This document shows, piece by piece, positions 35,405-43,699 of a stretch of DNA of 64,000 nucleotides (the stretch's first letter is position 1; each line of letters starts with the position of its first letter). Below the pieces are notes generated by a model that did not search any database, had not been told where the DNA came from, and saw nothing but the letters and a program-made list of their open reading frames with translations. Origin of the DNA: an uncultured Acetatifactor sp. (GTDB taxonomy: Bacteria; Bacillota; Clostridia; Lachnospirales; Lachnospiraceae); NCBI GenBank assembly GCA_910589655.1, contig CAJUTJ010000159.1, positions 25,941-89,940 on the forward strand, read 5' to 3'. A program made the position numbers and the translations under genes.

Positions 35405-36535
35405 ATGGAAAACAAAATATTCACACCCTATCGTGTCTGCCCCTTGGGCGCCCATGTGGATCATCAGCATGGTCCCGTTACAGGTTTTGCAATAAATAAG
35501 GGAGTCTCTCTGGAATTTGACGTGACCGACAGCGGAGAGGTAAACCTCATCAGTAAGAACTATCCCGGAAATACTTTTTTTCATGTATCGGACACCCCCG
35601 AGCGTGAGCTCACATGGGGGGATTTTGCCAGAGGCGCCGCCATTGCTCTCAGCCGCAAATATCGGTTAAAACGCGGTATTAGGGGTACTGTCGAAGGCAC
35701 CTTGCCTGTGGGCGGTCTCTCCTCTTCGGCTGCCGTGATCATCACATATATTCATGCCTTCTGCATTGCCAATCATATCCACATTACAAAGCCTGAAATG
35801 ATTTCCACTGCCATATGGACAGAACATAATTATATCGGTGTGAAGGTGGGGAAATTGGATCAAAGTTGTGAAGTATACTGTAAAAAGAACAGCCTGCTCT
35901 ATCTGGATACCAAAGACGATTCTACGGAAATCATTCCCATAGACACCGCAATGCCCCCTTTTGAAATCATGACAATTTTCTCCGGTCTGGAGCGCAGCCT
36001 TGCCGGTTCCCTCTATAATGCCAGAGTGGACGAGTGTAAAGCCGCCGCCTATTGCCTCATGGCACACAGCGGTATGGAATATGGAAAATTTCAGGACGCA
36101 GTACTTCGTGATGTTCCCCTTGGGATCTTCAAAGAATACGAGGATTGTCTTCCCGAAAATTGGCGTAAAAGAGCCAGACATTTCTATTCGGAAAAGAGAC
36201 GTGTCAGAGACGGAGTAACGGCATGGCGGTCAGGAAATCTGCAAAAATTCGGTCAGTTAATATTTGAATCCGGCAGAAGTTCTATCGAAAATTACGAAAC
36301 CGGTTCCCGGGAACTGATCGTTCTCCATGAAATTATGGAAAGCACCTCCGGCATCTATGGCGGCCGTTTTTCCGGTGCCGGTTTCAACGGCTCCAGCATA
36401 GCACTGATCGATCCCCAACGCAAAGAAGATATTGCCGGAAATGTTTTGGAGCGTTACCTGAAAGTCTTTCCCAACCTAAAAAATAAAGTTTCCGTACATT
36501 TCTGCACCACGGCAGACGGAGTCAGCTTATCGTAA
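35405..36535 (+). CDS. GHMP sugar kinase, galacturonokinase/galactokinase-like
   Basis: 376 residues from ATG 35405 (AAAGGA 10 bases upstream); the frame is open to a GTG at 35276. Signature sites: YRVCPLGAHVDHQHG, close to the AHVDHQGG form of galacturonokinases rather than the GEHTDY of galactokinase; the ATP loop LPVGGLSSSAAV (about 100-111); the catalytic-Asp region GVKVGKLDQSCEVY; and C-terminal GRFSGAGFNGSS. It should phosphorylate the anomeric carbon of a free sugar or uronic acid. A nucleotidyltransferase follows after 138 bp, so the pair probably salvages a monosaccharide directly into an NDP-sugar for the glycan locus. Confidence 0.75.
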   Translation: MENKIFTPYRVCPLGAHVDHQHGPVTGFAINKGVSLEFDVTDSGEVNLISKNYPGNTFFHVSDTPERELTWGDFARGAAIALSRKYRLKRGIRGTVEGTLPVGGLSSSAAVIITYIHAFCIANHIHITKPEMISTAIWTEHNYIGVKVGKLDQSCEVYCKKNSLLYLDTKDDSTEIIPIDTAMPPFEIMTIFSGLERSLAGSLYNARVDECKAAAYCLMAHSGMEYGKFQDAVLRDVPLGIFKEYEDCLPENWRKRARHFYSEKRRVRDGVTAWRSGNLQKFGQLIFESGRSSIENYETGSRELIVLHEIMESTSGIYGGRFSGAGFNGSSIALIDPQRKEDIAGNVLERYLKVFPNLKNKVSVHFCTTADGVSLS

Positions 36536-36673
36536 AAGCTTCATTGGATAGGATAATTTATGGACTACTTATAGTAAAAGTTCGGCCTAACTGTATGTCT
36601 GAAGAGACAGTGCAGGGCAGTCCCATGAGTGATCTATTGACAATTTCAAATTGCTTTTCCAAGGAGGATACCT

Positions 36674-37408
36674 ATGAAATGTATTATTTTAGCTGCTGGA
36701 TATGCCACAAGATTATACCCATTGACGGAAAATTATCCGAAACCTCTTCTGGATATTCAGGGTAAAAGTATCTTGGAACGGCTGTTGGACGATATACAAA
36801 CCATTCCCCTGATAGATGAGGCTGTAATCGTTTCCAACCACAAATTCTATGAAAAATTTCTGTTATGGAAAGCTTCACTGCATACCCGCCTCACTGTCAC
36901 GGTCATAGACGATGGTTCTACGAACAATGATAATCGTCTTGGCGCGGTAAAAGATATTGGATTTGCTATTGAAAAATGCAAGCTGGATGAGGATATTCTG
37001 GTTATGGCAGGTGATAATCTGTTGGATTTCTCTGTCAATGGATTTATAGATTTTTTTACGCAGAAAAGAACATCCTGCATTATGCGACATTATGAACCCT
37101 CTGCAGAAAGGCTCCGACGTACCGGTGTAGCGGTAATAGATGAAAACGGCAAAGTGCTGCAAATGCAGGAAAAGCCCCAAGAGCCCTTAAGCAGCTGGGC
37201 AGTGCCGCCATTCTATATCCATCCCCAAAGTGACCTTCACTATATTTCGGAAGCCATTGCGTCCAATGCGTGCGGTACGGATGCTCCCGGCAGCTTTATA
37301 GCTTGGCTCTGCCAAAAAGCAGTTGTCCACGCTTATCTCATGCCCGGAAAAAGATTTGATATCGGAAATAAGGAAAGCTATCTGGAAATGCAGAAAAATT
37401 ATAAATAA
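36674..37408 (+). CDS. Sugar-1-phosphate nucleotidyltransferase
   Basis: 244 residues with AAGGAGG before the start. NTP_transferase fold: MKCIILAAGYATRLYPLTEN with the LAAGxxTRLxPLT motif, YPKPLLDIQGKSILERLL, the metal Asp in ILVMAGDNLLDFS, and RTGVAVIDENGKVLQMQEKP. It resembles glucose-1-phosphate thymidylyltransferase-like proteins but is short, ending FDIGNKESYLEMQK. With the GHMP kinase before it, the likely product is an NDP-activated sugar; base and sugar are not determined. Confidence 0.8.
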   Translation: MKCIILAAGYATRLYPLTENYPKPLLDIQGKSILERLLDDIQTIPLIDEAVIVSNHKFYEKFLLWKASLHTRLTVTVIDDGSTNNDNRLGAVKDIGFAIEKCKLDEDILVMAGDNLLDFSVNGFIDFFTQKRTSCIMRHYEPSAERLRRTGVAVIDENGKVLQMQEKPQEPLSSWAVPPFYIHPQSDLHYISEAIASNACGTDAPGSFIAWLCQKAVVHAYLMPGKRFDIGNKESYLEMQKNYK

Positions 37409-37413
37409 AAAAC

Positions 37414-37488
37414 GACATAGCTGTAATCTTTTTGATGTAACCAAGGTTATTACGCAGATAAATCATCAAAAAAGACTACAGCCATGTC
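37414..37488. repeat. 75-bp inverted repeat after the nucleotidyltransferase
   Basis: GACATAGCTGTAATC...TTTGATG at 37414-37437 pairs with CATCAAAAAAGACTACAGCCATGTC ending at 37488. It begins 5 bases after the stop codon, so it probably ends or protects that transcript. It is the same length as the element at 35102-35176 but different in sequence. Confidence 0.55.
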
Positions 37489-37588
37489 TGATAATATTAT
37501 ACAACTCTTTAAAGAATTAATAAAGTATTATTTATAAAAAATTTACATTTTTTTACATTTTATGTTACTATTTAACCCAATATCGTAA

Positions 37589-37620
37589 TATAGGGGGCAA
37601 AAGGCATTTTACCCCCTATA
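37589..37620. repeat. G5/C5 hairpin at the edge of the 35-bp array
   Basis: TATAGGGGG (37589-37597) pairs perfectly with CCCCCTATA (37612-37620) around a 14-base loop. It directly abuts the first unit of the tandem array. Confidence 0.6.
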
Positions 37621-37621
37621 G

Positions 37622-37970
37622 AACCACAGATTACTCCACTTTTCATGCTGTTATGATATCACAGATTACTCTACATTCCGTTCTCCTATGATACCACAGA
37701 TTACTCTACATTCCGTTCTCCTATGATACCACAGATTACTCTACGTTCCGTTCTCCTATGATACCACAGATTACTCTACATTCCGTTCTCCTATGATACC
37801 ACAGATTACTCTACATTCCGTTCTCTTATGATACCACAGATTACTCTACATTCCGTTCTCCTATGATACCACAGATTACTCTACATTCCGTTCTCCTATG
37901 ATACTACAGATTACTCTACATTCCGTTCTCCTATAATATCACAGATTACTCCACTATTCATGCCCGTACA
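37622..37970. repeat. 35-bp tandem array, 10 copies
   Basis: ACAGATTACT recurs at 37626, 37661, 37696, 37731, 37766, 37801, 37836, 37871, 37906 and 37941, exactly 35 bp apart. Inner units are near identical (core ACAGATTACTCTACATTCCG, then TTCTCCTATGAT); the first and last are diverged in the same way (TCCACT plus TTCATGC), like capped ends. There are no spacers, so it is not CRISPR. It lies in a 710-bp gene-free stretch (37409-38118) between convergent genes. Confidence 0.92.
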
Positions 37971-37990
37971 ATCCTAAAACACCTTAAATC

Positions 37991-38038
37991 CACTCATTTT
38001 GCTATGAAGAATGGCTGCTTTTCGCTGTTTTTGCAGAT
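37991..38038. repeat. Dispersed repeat A, inverted partial copy
   Basis: Reverse complement matches the tail of repeat A at 7490-7541 (CTGCAAAAACAGCGAAAAGC, then AGCCATTC and CATAG-AAAATGA). It lacks the hairpin part. Confidence 0.6.
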
Positions 38039-38118
38039 ATCAAGCTCACGCAGCAGCCGAAAAAGCTTTATCAAATAATTCGGGATAGCCGTTGGGATAT
38101 ATGCAAAGGAATATAGTC

Positions 38119-38889
38119 CTACAAATAATCATCGGACCATCCGATATCTTCTCCGTCACCCGTACCGCTGTCTCCTCCCGAGGAATCGTTACCGCCTCCG
38201 GAAGAATCGCCGCCACCGGAAGAATCACCGCCGCCGGAAGAATCTCCTCCTCCGGAAGAATCTCCGCCGCCGGAAGAGTCGCCGCCGCCGGAAGAATCTC
38301 CGCCGGAGGAATCGTCATCTGACGAATCATCATTGGAATCCTCCTGAGAACCGTTGTTATTTGAACCGGCGCTTGGCCGGGTCGTCTGGGACGGAGGCGC
38401 TTGTGTCGGCGCTGTCGGAGAACCGGCAGACTGAGGCTTCGGCGTAGTCGTTGGTTTGGGAGGCGCGTCCTTTTCCCCAATGAGAACCCGTGAATCCCCT
38501 TCACCGGATTCCCCTTGCAGATTGCCAGCCTGCTGCCCTTCCTTTTCCTGCTTTAATTGTTCCATAAACTTTTCAAACTCTGCCTGTGCCATATAAAAAG
38601 TATCTTCCTTTTGCAGTTCTTCCACAGAAGCTGCCACATGCCACAAAGTGCCGTCATACCACTCTACATCACCGTCATGAATACGAACTTTCAAGATATC
38701 TGCACTTAAGTATCCCTGAGCCAGCAGTTCCTCCTGTGTCATGTCTTGCTCTTGCCGGGCTACTATCTGCCCCGAATCCGCCGGTGCCTGCCGTCCCTCG
38801 CCTGACATGACCACAGCTCCCGCTCCGAAGCCAACCGCAAAAGTAGTCAATGCAATTACTGCGGTAACAAAAACCTGTTTTTTACCCAT
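38119..38889 (-). CDS. Exported Ser/Gly/Asp-repeat protein
   Basis: 256 residues from ATG 38889 (GGAGGAAG upstream). An N-terminal membrane segment (VFVTAVIALTTFAVGFGAGA) anchors or exports it; then a globular part of about 100 residues (LSADILKVRIHDGDVEWYDG, LWHVAASVEELQK), a Thr/Pro-rich linker, and about 60 residues of SSGGGD units coded by an 18-bp repeat between about 38170 and 38310. The tail is acidic (GEDIGWSDDYL). No anchor motif is seen. It follows the M6 protease gene by 41 bp, so the two are probably co-expressed at the surface. Its length is likely to vary by repeat slippage. Confidence 0.7.
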   Translation of the reverse strand: MGKKQVFVTAVIALTTFAVGFGAGAVVMSGEGRQAPADSGQIVARQEQDMTQEELLAQGYLSADILKVRIHDGDVEWYDGTLWHVAASVEELQKEDTFYMAQAEFEKFMEQLKQEKEGQQAGNLQGESGEGDSRVLIGEKDAPPKPTTTPKPQSAGSPTAPTQAPPSQTTRPSAGSNNNGSQEDSNDDSSDDDSSGGDSSGGGDSSGGGDSSGGGDSSGGGDSSGGGDSSGGGNDSSGGDSGTGDGEDIGWSDDYL

Positions 38890-38930
38890 ATCTTCCTCCG
38901 TTTCAAACACACTTTAAAATCATAAAGGCA

Positions 38931-41900
38931 TTATCTGCCTTCCACTGAATCGATAATTCCCTGTACAAAATTATAACCGCTTGTTCCGGGTGCAAACTCT
39001 CCCTTTGCCTGTACCTGTTTTGCCACCGTATACACACTTCTGCTCACAGGAGGGCCATACACGATAAGCGTCTGCCCGTCGCAGTCCAGAATTGCATAGG
39101 CCCGGAAAGAAAGATCTCTGGCATACATATTTGATTTTAAGTCTACCAGCACGGAGGCAAAACGCTTTCTTCCTCCTACCGTCTCCAAAACCTTATCGTA
39201 AACCTTTCCGTTCTCCTGCCAGTAAGATCTGCCGGAAGCTACTTTTGTACCGTCCTTTACAAAGGGATATATCTCGCTGTTTTCCTTTGTCATCATAAGT
39301 GTCCCGTATTCCACCAGACGGCATCCGTCCACTCGTCCCTCAATAAGCTGCTGCCGCAGATTGGAATCGATTCCGGATTTAAACCGAATCCCCGCAGACC
39401 CCTGCGTTCGGATAGAAAAGCCATGATAACTCAATAAATCCTGAAGACCCGGCAGTGCCGTCGCCGTGCACATATTTCCCTGCCATGAAAGTTTCCACAC
39501 ATACATCCCCGTGGGTACATTATTTGCATTGTAGCAATACATTACCGCCGTCTTACCCGATGCATCCGGCAGTTTCAACGAATAGCCTCTCTCGTCCTTC
39601 ACCGCCTCGTACCGCACTCCGTCCACATAAATATGCGGATCATCATATCCTGCCGGAGGAGCCAACGCCACCATCAGTTCCTCCGGCACTGTCGGCGGAT
39701 CTGTGGGCTGGATCGGCGGATCTGTAGGCTGTACCGGCGGAGGAGTGGGAATTACCGTGTCTCCCGGGGTGCCGGTATTACCGGGTGTAGTAACCGATTT
39801 CTTTCTCACTGCCACAAAGGTAGTGTTTTCCGGCTGGCTCACCGTATACAGCCAATCGTTATAGGAATCGGCGCTGAGAGCCTGCAGGTTCCCGCCCACA
39901 TTGTCACAATACACCTCCACTGTCTGTCCCGTGATTCTCAGCACTTTCCCTTTTTTCTCCTGAGTGTCATAGTATGTCAGGTATACTTTATCATTAATCA
40001 CATTCATGGAGACTTCAAAATAATTGTTAACGGATGGCAGGGACAGTTCTGTCCAGACGCTTCCGTCAAATACCGCCAACGCCGAACCGTTTTGGCCGTT
40101 GCCCGCAAAAGCATAGAGCTTGTTTCCCTGAGACACCAGCTGATGACAGTTTGCCTGTCCTACTGAAATTCCCCATACATTGTTCCACACGCCGGAAGCG
40201 TCACAGGACTTGATATAAGTTTTTCCGTCCCCGAAATCAGTGTAATTTACGTAAAAACTTCCGCCATACATACTGAGATCAGGATTTCCGAAACCGGCAT
40301 ATCCGGCAACGGTCAAAGTATCCGTAACTACACGATTATCCTTCACATCCTTGACTACCAGCCTTCTCCCGCCGGAAATATCCTCTTCGTAAGCAGAATA
40401 AAGCTTGCTTCCATCCACCATCAATTGAATACTATAAGTATAACTTCCCGATAAGGATGCTGCCATGGGATTCCAATTTATACCGTCAAAACTGCAATAA
40501 ATCAAATTTCCCGAATCGGCATATGCCAGATAGGGCACGCCATCGCATACTGCCAGCGCCGTTTCGCAGCTGACATTCACTCCGTTAATATCCGCTCCCA
40601 ATTGTTCCCAGCTTGTTCCGTTCCATGTCTTTACACGAAGTATATGGCTCCAGCCATTCTCACTTTCTACCACGGCCATATATGCTTTTCCCGTGGCAGG
40701 ATCCAAATACAAAGTAGAATTTCCCGCAGCTTTATTGCTGACATTATCCCCTACCTTTTCCCAAGAAGTATCGCTTCCGTAATCCGCAAAAGTAACCGTG
40801 AACGTCAGCTGCTTCTGATCCGCAGACAGCTGCAGGTCGCTGAGCCTGATACCGCTGTTTGAGCCGTCCGAATAATACAATGTATTTTGTGTAAAATCTG
40901 CGCTTAAGTCCGTACTTCCGTATTCCGTTTCCCCATTCGCCACATCCAGTGCCGCCTGATTCACCAGATTACGCCCGTTGACATCTTTATCCTCCGCAAG
41001 CTCCGGATGTGTTACCCCCGGACGATAGACATATATGTAATTTTCCCCCGCCGAATTTTTCAAGCCCTCTACTTTCGTATCCACGCGATACATCAGCAGA
41101 CCGCTGGAAGGGATAGAATAGTCGAATTCATTCCATGTTGCCGGTTTTAAACGATATTCCAGACAAATAAATTCAGAGTCGGACAAAGGTGTTTTCAGTA
41201 GAAAAACCTTATTGCCGCCGCTCTCCGTCACGGCAGTCAGCGTATAAGTTCCGCTCTGGGTAATGGTATCCATAGCCACCCAGCCTTGCTGTGCCCTCAG
41301 ATAGGAAAGAGGATACTGCAAAAAGCTGGTGTTCGCCGCCATTACGTCCCACATGCCTACAGGCACTCCGTCGCCGCTGTACCGATACAAGTCCGGCATT
41401 CCTAAAGTATGCAGGAATTCATGGGCTATGGTTCCCTGTTGCCCTCCCGCTTTAATGGATGCGTCCTCCTTAACCAGTGTTCCCGACGGCATCATATTAT
41501 AATTTACCACCCGCAATCCGCCGATGGTTTCCGTGCCGCCATACTGCGCCCGGAAGGAATGCGTATTGCCGTTAATATCGTCTCCTTGCACAATAACCGT
41601 CAAATTATCCAGAACTCCGGCATCACAATTATCCATCTTATTATTTACCGTATCAATGGGAATGGTGCCGTTTTGTATTGCCAGCAAAACTTCCGTTACA
41701 ATCTGGGAGTCGATATCGTAATGATCCTGAGACAATGTAAAGACGGCAACTCCGCTTCCGTCCGCATATTCCTGAGGAAAATAATTCGTCACATTTACCT
41801 GCCCCTCCGAAATGGCGGAAATATAGCTGCTGAAAGAATTATTTCCGTCATTCCCGTTTCCGGTATTATACATCTTTTTTATTTCCTGCCAGTTATGTAT

Positions 41901-42143
41901 TTCATAACCCGAGCTAAACGACTGAGATGCATTATACACATCACGCGTATCGCTCTGATACCGGACGAATACCACCAGATTGGCCATATTCGGAGCGCCT
42001 GCCGCCTGCACAGAAGCCGCCGGAAGCTGCGGAAATACAAGGGAAAGCGACAAAAGCAGGATTACGCCAAAGCATATCCTTGCATACAATCCCTTCCCAC
42101 GTATTTTCCTATTACAAAATATACCTTTTAATCCCTTATCCAT
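38931..42143 (-). CDS. Secreted M6-family metalloprotease, multidomain
   Basis: About 1070 residues. Signal peptide (basic start, core GVILLLSLSLVF, cleavage near ASVQAAG). M6/InhA-like protease: MANLVVFVRYQSD, zinc motif IAHEFLHTLGMPDLY (HExxHxxGxPD near residues 241-251), and VGMWDVMA as Met-turn. Residues about 480-800 form repeated beta segments (propeller-like, with WNGTSWEQLG-type blades), followed by a Pro/Thr linker and a C-terminal domain ending YARDLSFRAYAIL and VYGPPVSRSVYTVA, a module I associate with large Lachnospiraceae surface proteins. It probably degrades host or bacterial proteins outside the cell. The ATG at 42143 has better RBS spacing than 42149. Confidence 0.8.
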   Translation of the reverse strand: MDKGLKGIFCNRKIRGKGLYARICFGVILLLSLSLVFPQLPAASVQAAGAPNMANLVVFVRYQSDTRDVYNASQSFSSGYEIHNWQEIKKMYNTGNGNDGNNSFSSYISAISEGQVNVTNYFPQEYADGSGVAVFTLSQDHYDIDSQIVTEVLLAIQNGTIPIDTVNNKMDNCDAGVLDNLTVIVQGDDINGNTHSFRAQYGGTETIGGLRVVNYNMMPSGTLVKEDASIKAGGQQGTIAHEFLHTLGMPDLYRYSGDGVPVGMWDVMAANTSFLQYPLSYLRAQQGWVAMDTITQSGTYTLTAVTESGGNKVFLLKTPLSDSEFICLEYRLKPATWNEFDYSIPSSGLLMYRVDTKVEGLKNSAGENYIYVYRPGVTHPELAEDKDVNGRNLVNQAALDVANGETEYGSTDLSADFTQNTLYYSDGSNSGIRLSDLQLSADQKQLTFTVTFADYGSDTSWEKVGDNVSNKAAGNSTLYLDPATGKAYMAVVESENGWSHILRVKTWNGTSWEQLGADINGVNVSCETALAVCDGVPYLAYADSGNLIYCSFDGINWNPMAASLSGSYTYSIQLMVDGSKLYSAYEEDISGGRRLVVKDVKDNRVVTDTLTVAGYAGFGNPDLSMYGGSFYVNYTDFGDGKTYIKSCDASGVWNNVWGISVGQANCHQLVSQGNKLYAFAGNGQNGSALAVFDGSVWTELSLPSVNNYFEVSMNVINDKVYLTYYDTQEKKGKVLRITGQTVEVYCDNVGGNLQALSADSYNDWLYTVSQPENTTFVAVRKKSVTTPGNTGTPGDTVIPTPPPVQPTDPPIQPTDPPTVPEELMVALAPPAGYDDPHIYVDGVRYEAVKDERGYSLKLPDASGKTAVMYCYNANNVPTGMYVWKLSWQGNMCTATALPGLQDLLSYHGFSIRTQGSAGIRFKSGIDSNLRQQLIEGRVDGCRLVEYGTLMMTKENSEIYPFVKDGTKVASGRSYWQENGKVYDKVLETVGGRKRFASVLVDLKSNMYARDLSFRAYAILDCDGQTLIVYGPPVSRSVYTVAKQVQAKGEFAPGTSGYNFVQGIIDSVEGR

Positions 42144-42318
42144 ACGCATTCTCCATTCTCAGCGATTTCCTTTTTAACGATCTCTTTCTTCCGTAAAGCC
42201 TAAAACCATACTCCACAAAAAAGTGTAAAATTCCGTTTCCGGCCCTGTTTTGTATGCATCAGTCAATCTCCGGCCTTCCTTTTCGCCGGAGAGGCCGGCT
42301 GCAGAAAGATTTCGTTTG

Positions 42319-43359
42319 TCATTCCCAAGCTTCATAGACAGGCAGCCCCAGAAAACTACAATCTATTTTAAAAGCTTCCGCCGTTATGCCGCTTTGGTAC
42401 AGATAAGAATTCCCGTCGGCACTGTAAGCATACAGTACCCCTCCCAGCTCCTCCACCGCTTTATACTGTTCCTCTGCGGTAGTGCCGTCGTCATTCAATT
42501 TTCCGGTATACTCTTTACCGTCCACCGTCACCGTAATACTTCCCACACAAACATTTCCGGACATAGTGCCGCTGTAGACTCTGTTTACATTTCCTTCTGC
42601 ATCATAATAAGTCACCGTCACCGCGCCGTTATATGCTCCGTCCCCATAATCAGCCGTCCCCAGAACGGAACCGTCACCCCGCTCTCTGTAATAATAGAGC
42701 CCTCCGTCACTCCGCTGCCAGGTAAGTTCCACATCAGGGCTGTCCGAGAAAATCTGGACGGTGTCCCCGCCTGCCTGATAACAAATGCGAGTCCCCAATC
42801 CGCTAATATTTTCCTGCATAGCCTTCAGCCATTCCTCCGACTGAATCAAGCTTTTCAATTCCGGAAGATTTTGCTGCTCCAGCGCATTCATAAGGTTGTC
42901 CGCAAGACCTGCCGTTTCCATGTCGGCATCCGTTCTCTTTACCACGATCTCGCTCAGCCGTTCCGCATACTCCTTGGAAGGATAGAGCCGCAGTGCCCGG
43001 GAAAGCATACGCCGCTGTCCCTCACTGTCTCCCTGACTACCGTATATCTGTGCCAACTCTATGTAATCTGACTCCGTAAATACATCCATGGAAAGCAGTA
43101 ATTCATAATACTCCTGCTTTTGATCCAGATCGTCCCCCGTCTGCCCCAAACCGGCAACAGCCTCCCTCAACTGCTGCTCCGTCATCATCGGCGGCCGGGT
43201 TCCTTCCCCTTGAGCAGATGCGGCGCCGTCAATACTGTCCGTCCGGGACGGCGCGGAAACTCCCGGCGCCGCGTCTCCGGCAGGCTGACTACAGGCCGTA
43301 ATCACCAGTGATGTCAACATTGTCAATGCAAAGCATTTTAATCCCTTTGTTTTTTTCAT
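42319..43359 (-). CDS. Lipoprotein with MORN/TPR-like features
   Basis: 346 residues from ATG 43359, with GGAGGAAGG upstream. A type II signal peptide with the lipobox VITAC predicts a lipid-anchored surface protein. Next come a Ser/Gly linker, a helical part with TPR-like text (YIELAQIYGSQGDSEGQRRM, RALRLYPSKEYAERL), and a beta-rich C-terminal half with DGGLYYYRERGDGSVLGTA and YNGAVTVTYYDAEGNV, resembling MORN-type repeats. Function unknown. It has its own promoter and lies 170 bp upstream of the M6 protease start. Confidence 0.7.
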   Translation of the reverse strand: MKKTKGLKCFALTMLTSLVITACSQPAGDAAPGVSAPSRTDSIDGAASAQGEGTRPPMMTEQQLREAVAGLGQTGDDLDQKQEYYELLLSMDVFTESDYIELAQIYGSQGDSEGQRRMLSRALRLYPSKEYAERLSEIVVKRTDADMETAGLADNLMNALEQQNLPELKSLIQSEEWLKAMQENISGLGTRICYQAGGDTVQIFSDSPDVELTWQRSDGGLYYYRERGDGSVLGTADYGDGAYNGAVTVTYYDAEGNVNRVYSGTMSGNVCVGSITVTVDGKEYTGKLNDDGTTAEEQYKAVEELGGVLYAYSADGNSYLYQSGITAEAFKIDCSFLGLPVYEAWE

Positions 43360-43397
43360 ATAACACCTTCCTCCATATGCCATAGGTAATTTGCCCT

Positions 43398-43427
43398 ATT
43401 ATATCAAATCCCCCTATAAAAAAGCAA
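43398..43427 (-). promoter_or_regulatory. Promoter for the lipoprotein gene
   Basis: On the minus strand: TTGCTT (43427-43422), 18-base spacer, TATAAT (43403-43398), 39 bases before the start codon. Confidence 0.6.
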
Positions 43428-43520
43428 TGTTATATTTTTCTTTTTTTAGGGTTCCCTCTAAATAGATTTGGAACATGATCGGCTTAAGTGAATGACATGG
43501 TATCAGGGGCTAAAGGTATC

Positions 43521-43613
43521 GGGGGCAAAAGTTCAAAAATCCCCATGCAAGCTCCCTTGCAAGAGGATTTTTGAACTTGAGTCCGCAAAAGCACCGAATA
43601 GCAGACATTTTTA
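43521..43613. repeat. Dispersed palindromic repeat A, copy 2
   Basis: GCAAAAGTTCAAAAATCC pairs with GGATTTTTGAACTT around a CAAG-rich loop, followed by CCGCAAAAGCACCGAA. It matches 7434-7541 over about 90 bases at roughly 85 percent by eye. Confidence 0.75.
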
Positions 43614-43673
43614 TATCCGGAAAAACAAGCGGCTTTGAGGTCTTCAGAATTGCGGCTGAAAACACTTCCAAAC

Positions 43674-43699
43674 ATGCCGACGCAGTCGGCACAAACAAT
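43674..43699. repeat. Dispersed repeat B fragment
   Basis: GCCGACGCAGTCGGC palindrome then ACAAACAATTTATGAA, identical to the distal part of repeat B at 51689-51740. It ends at the stop of the O-antigen ligase-like gene. Confidence 0.65.

Noticed and set aside
37622..37970. CRISPR array
   Set aside because: Units are directly adjacent with no unique spacers, and no cas gene is nearby.
38046..38504. Pro/Ala/Ile-rich reading frame opposite the SSGGGD repeats
   Set aside because: Out-of-frame reading of the repeat coding sequence; no RBS.
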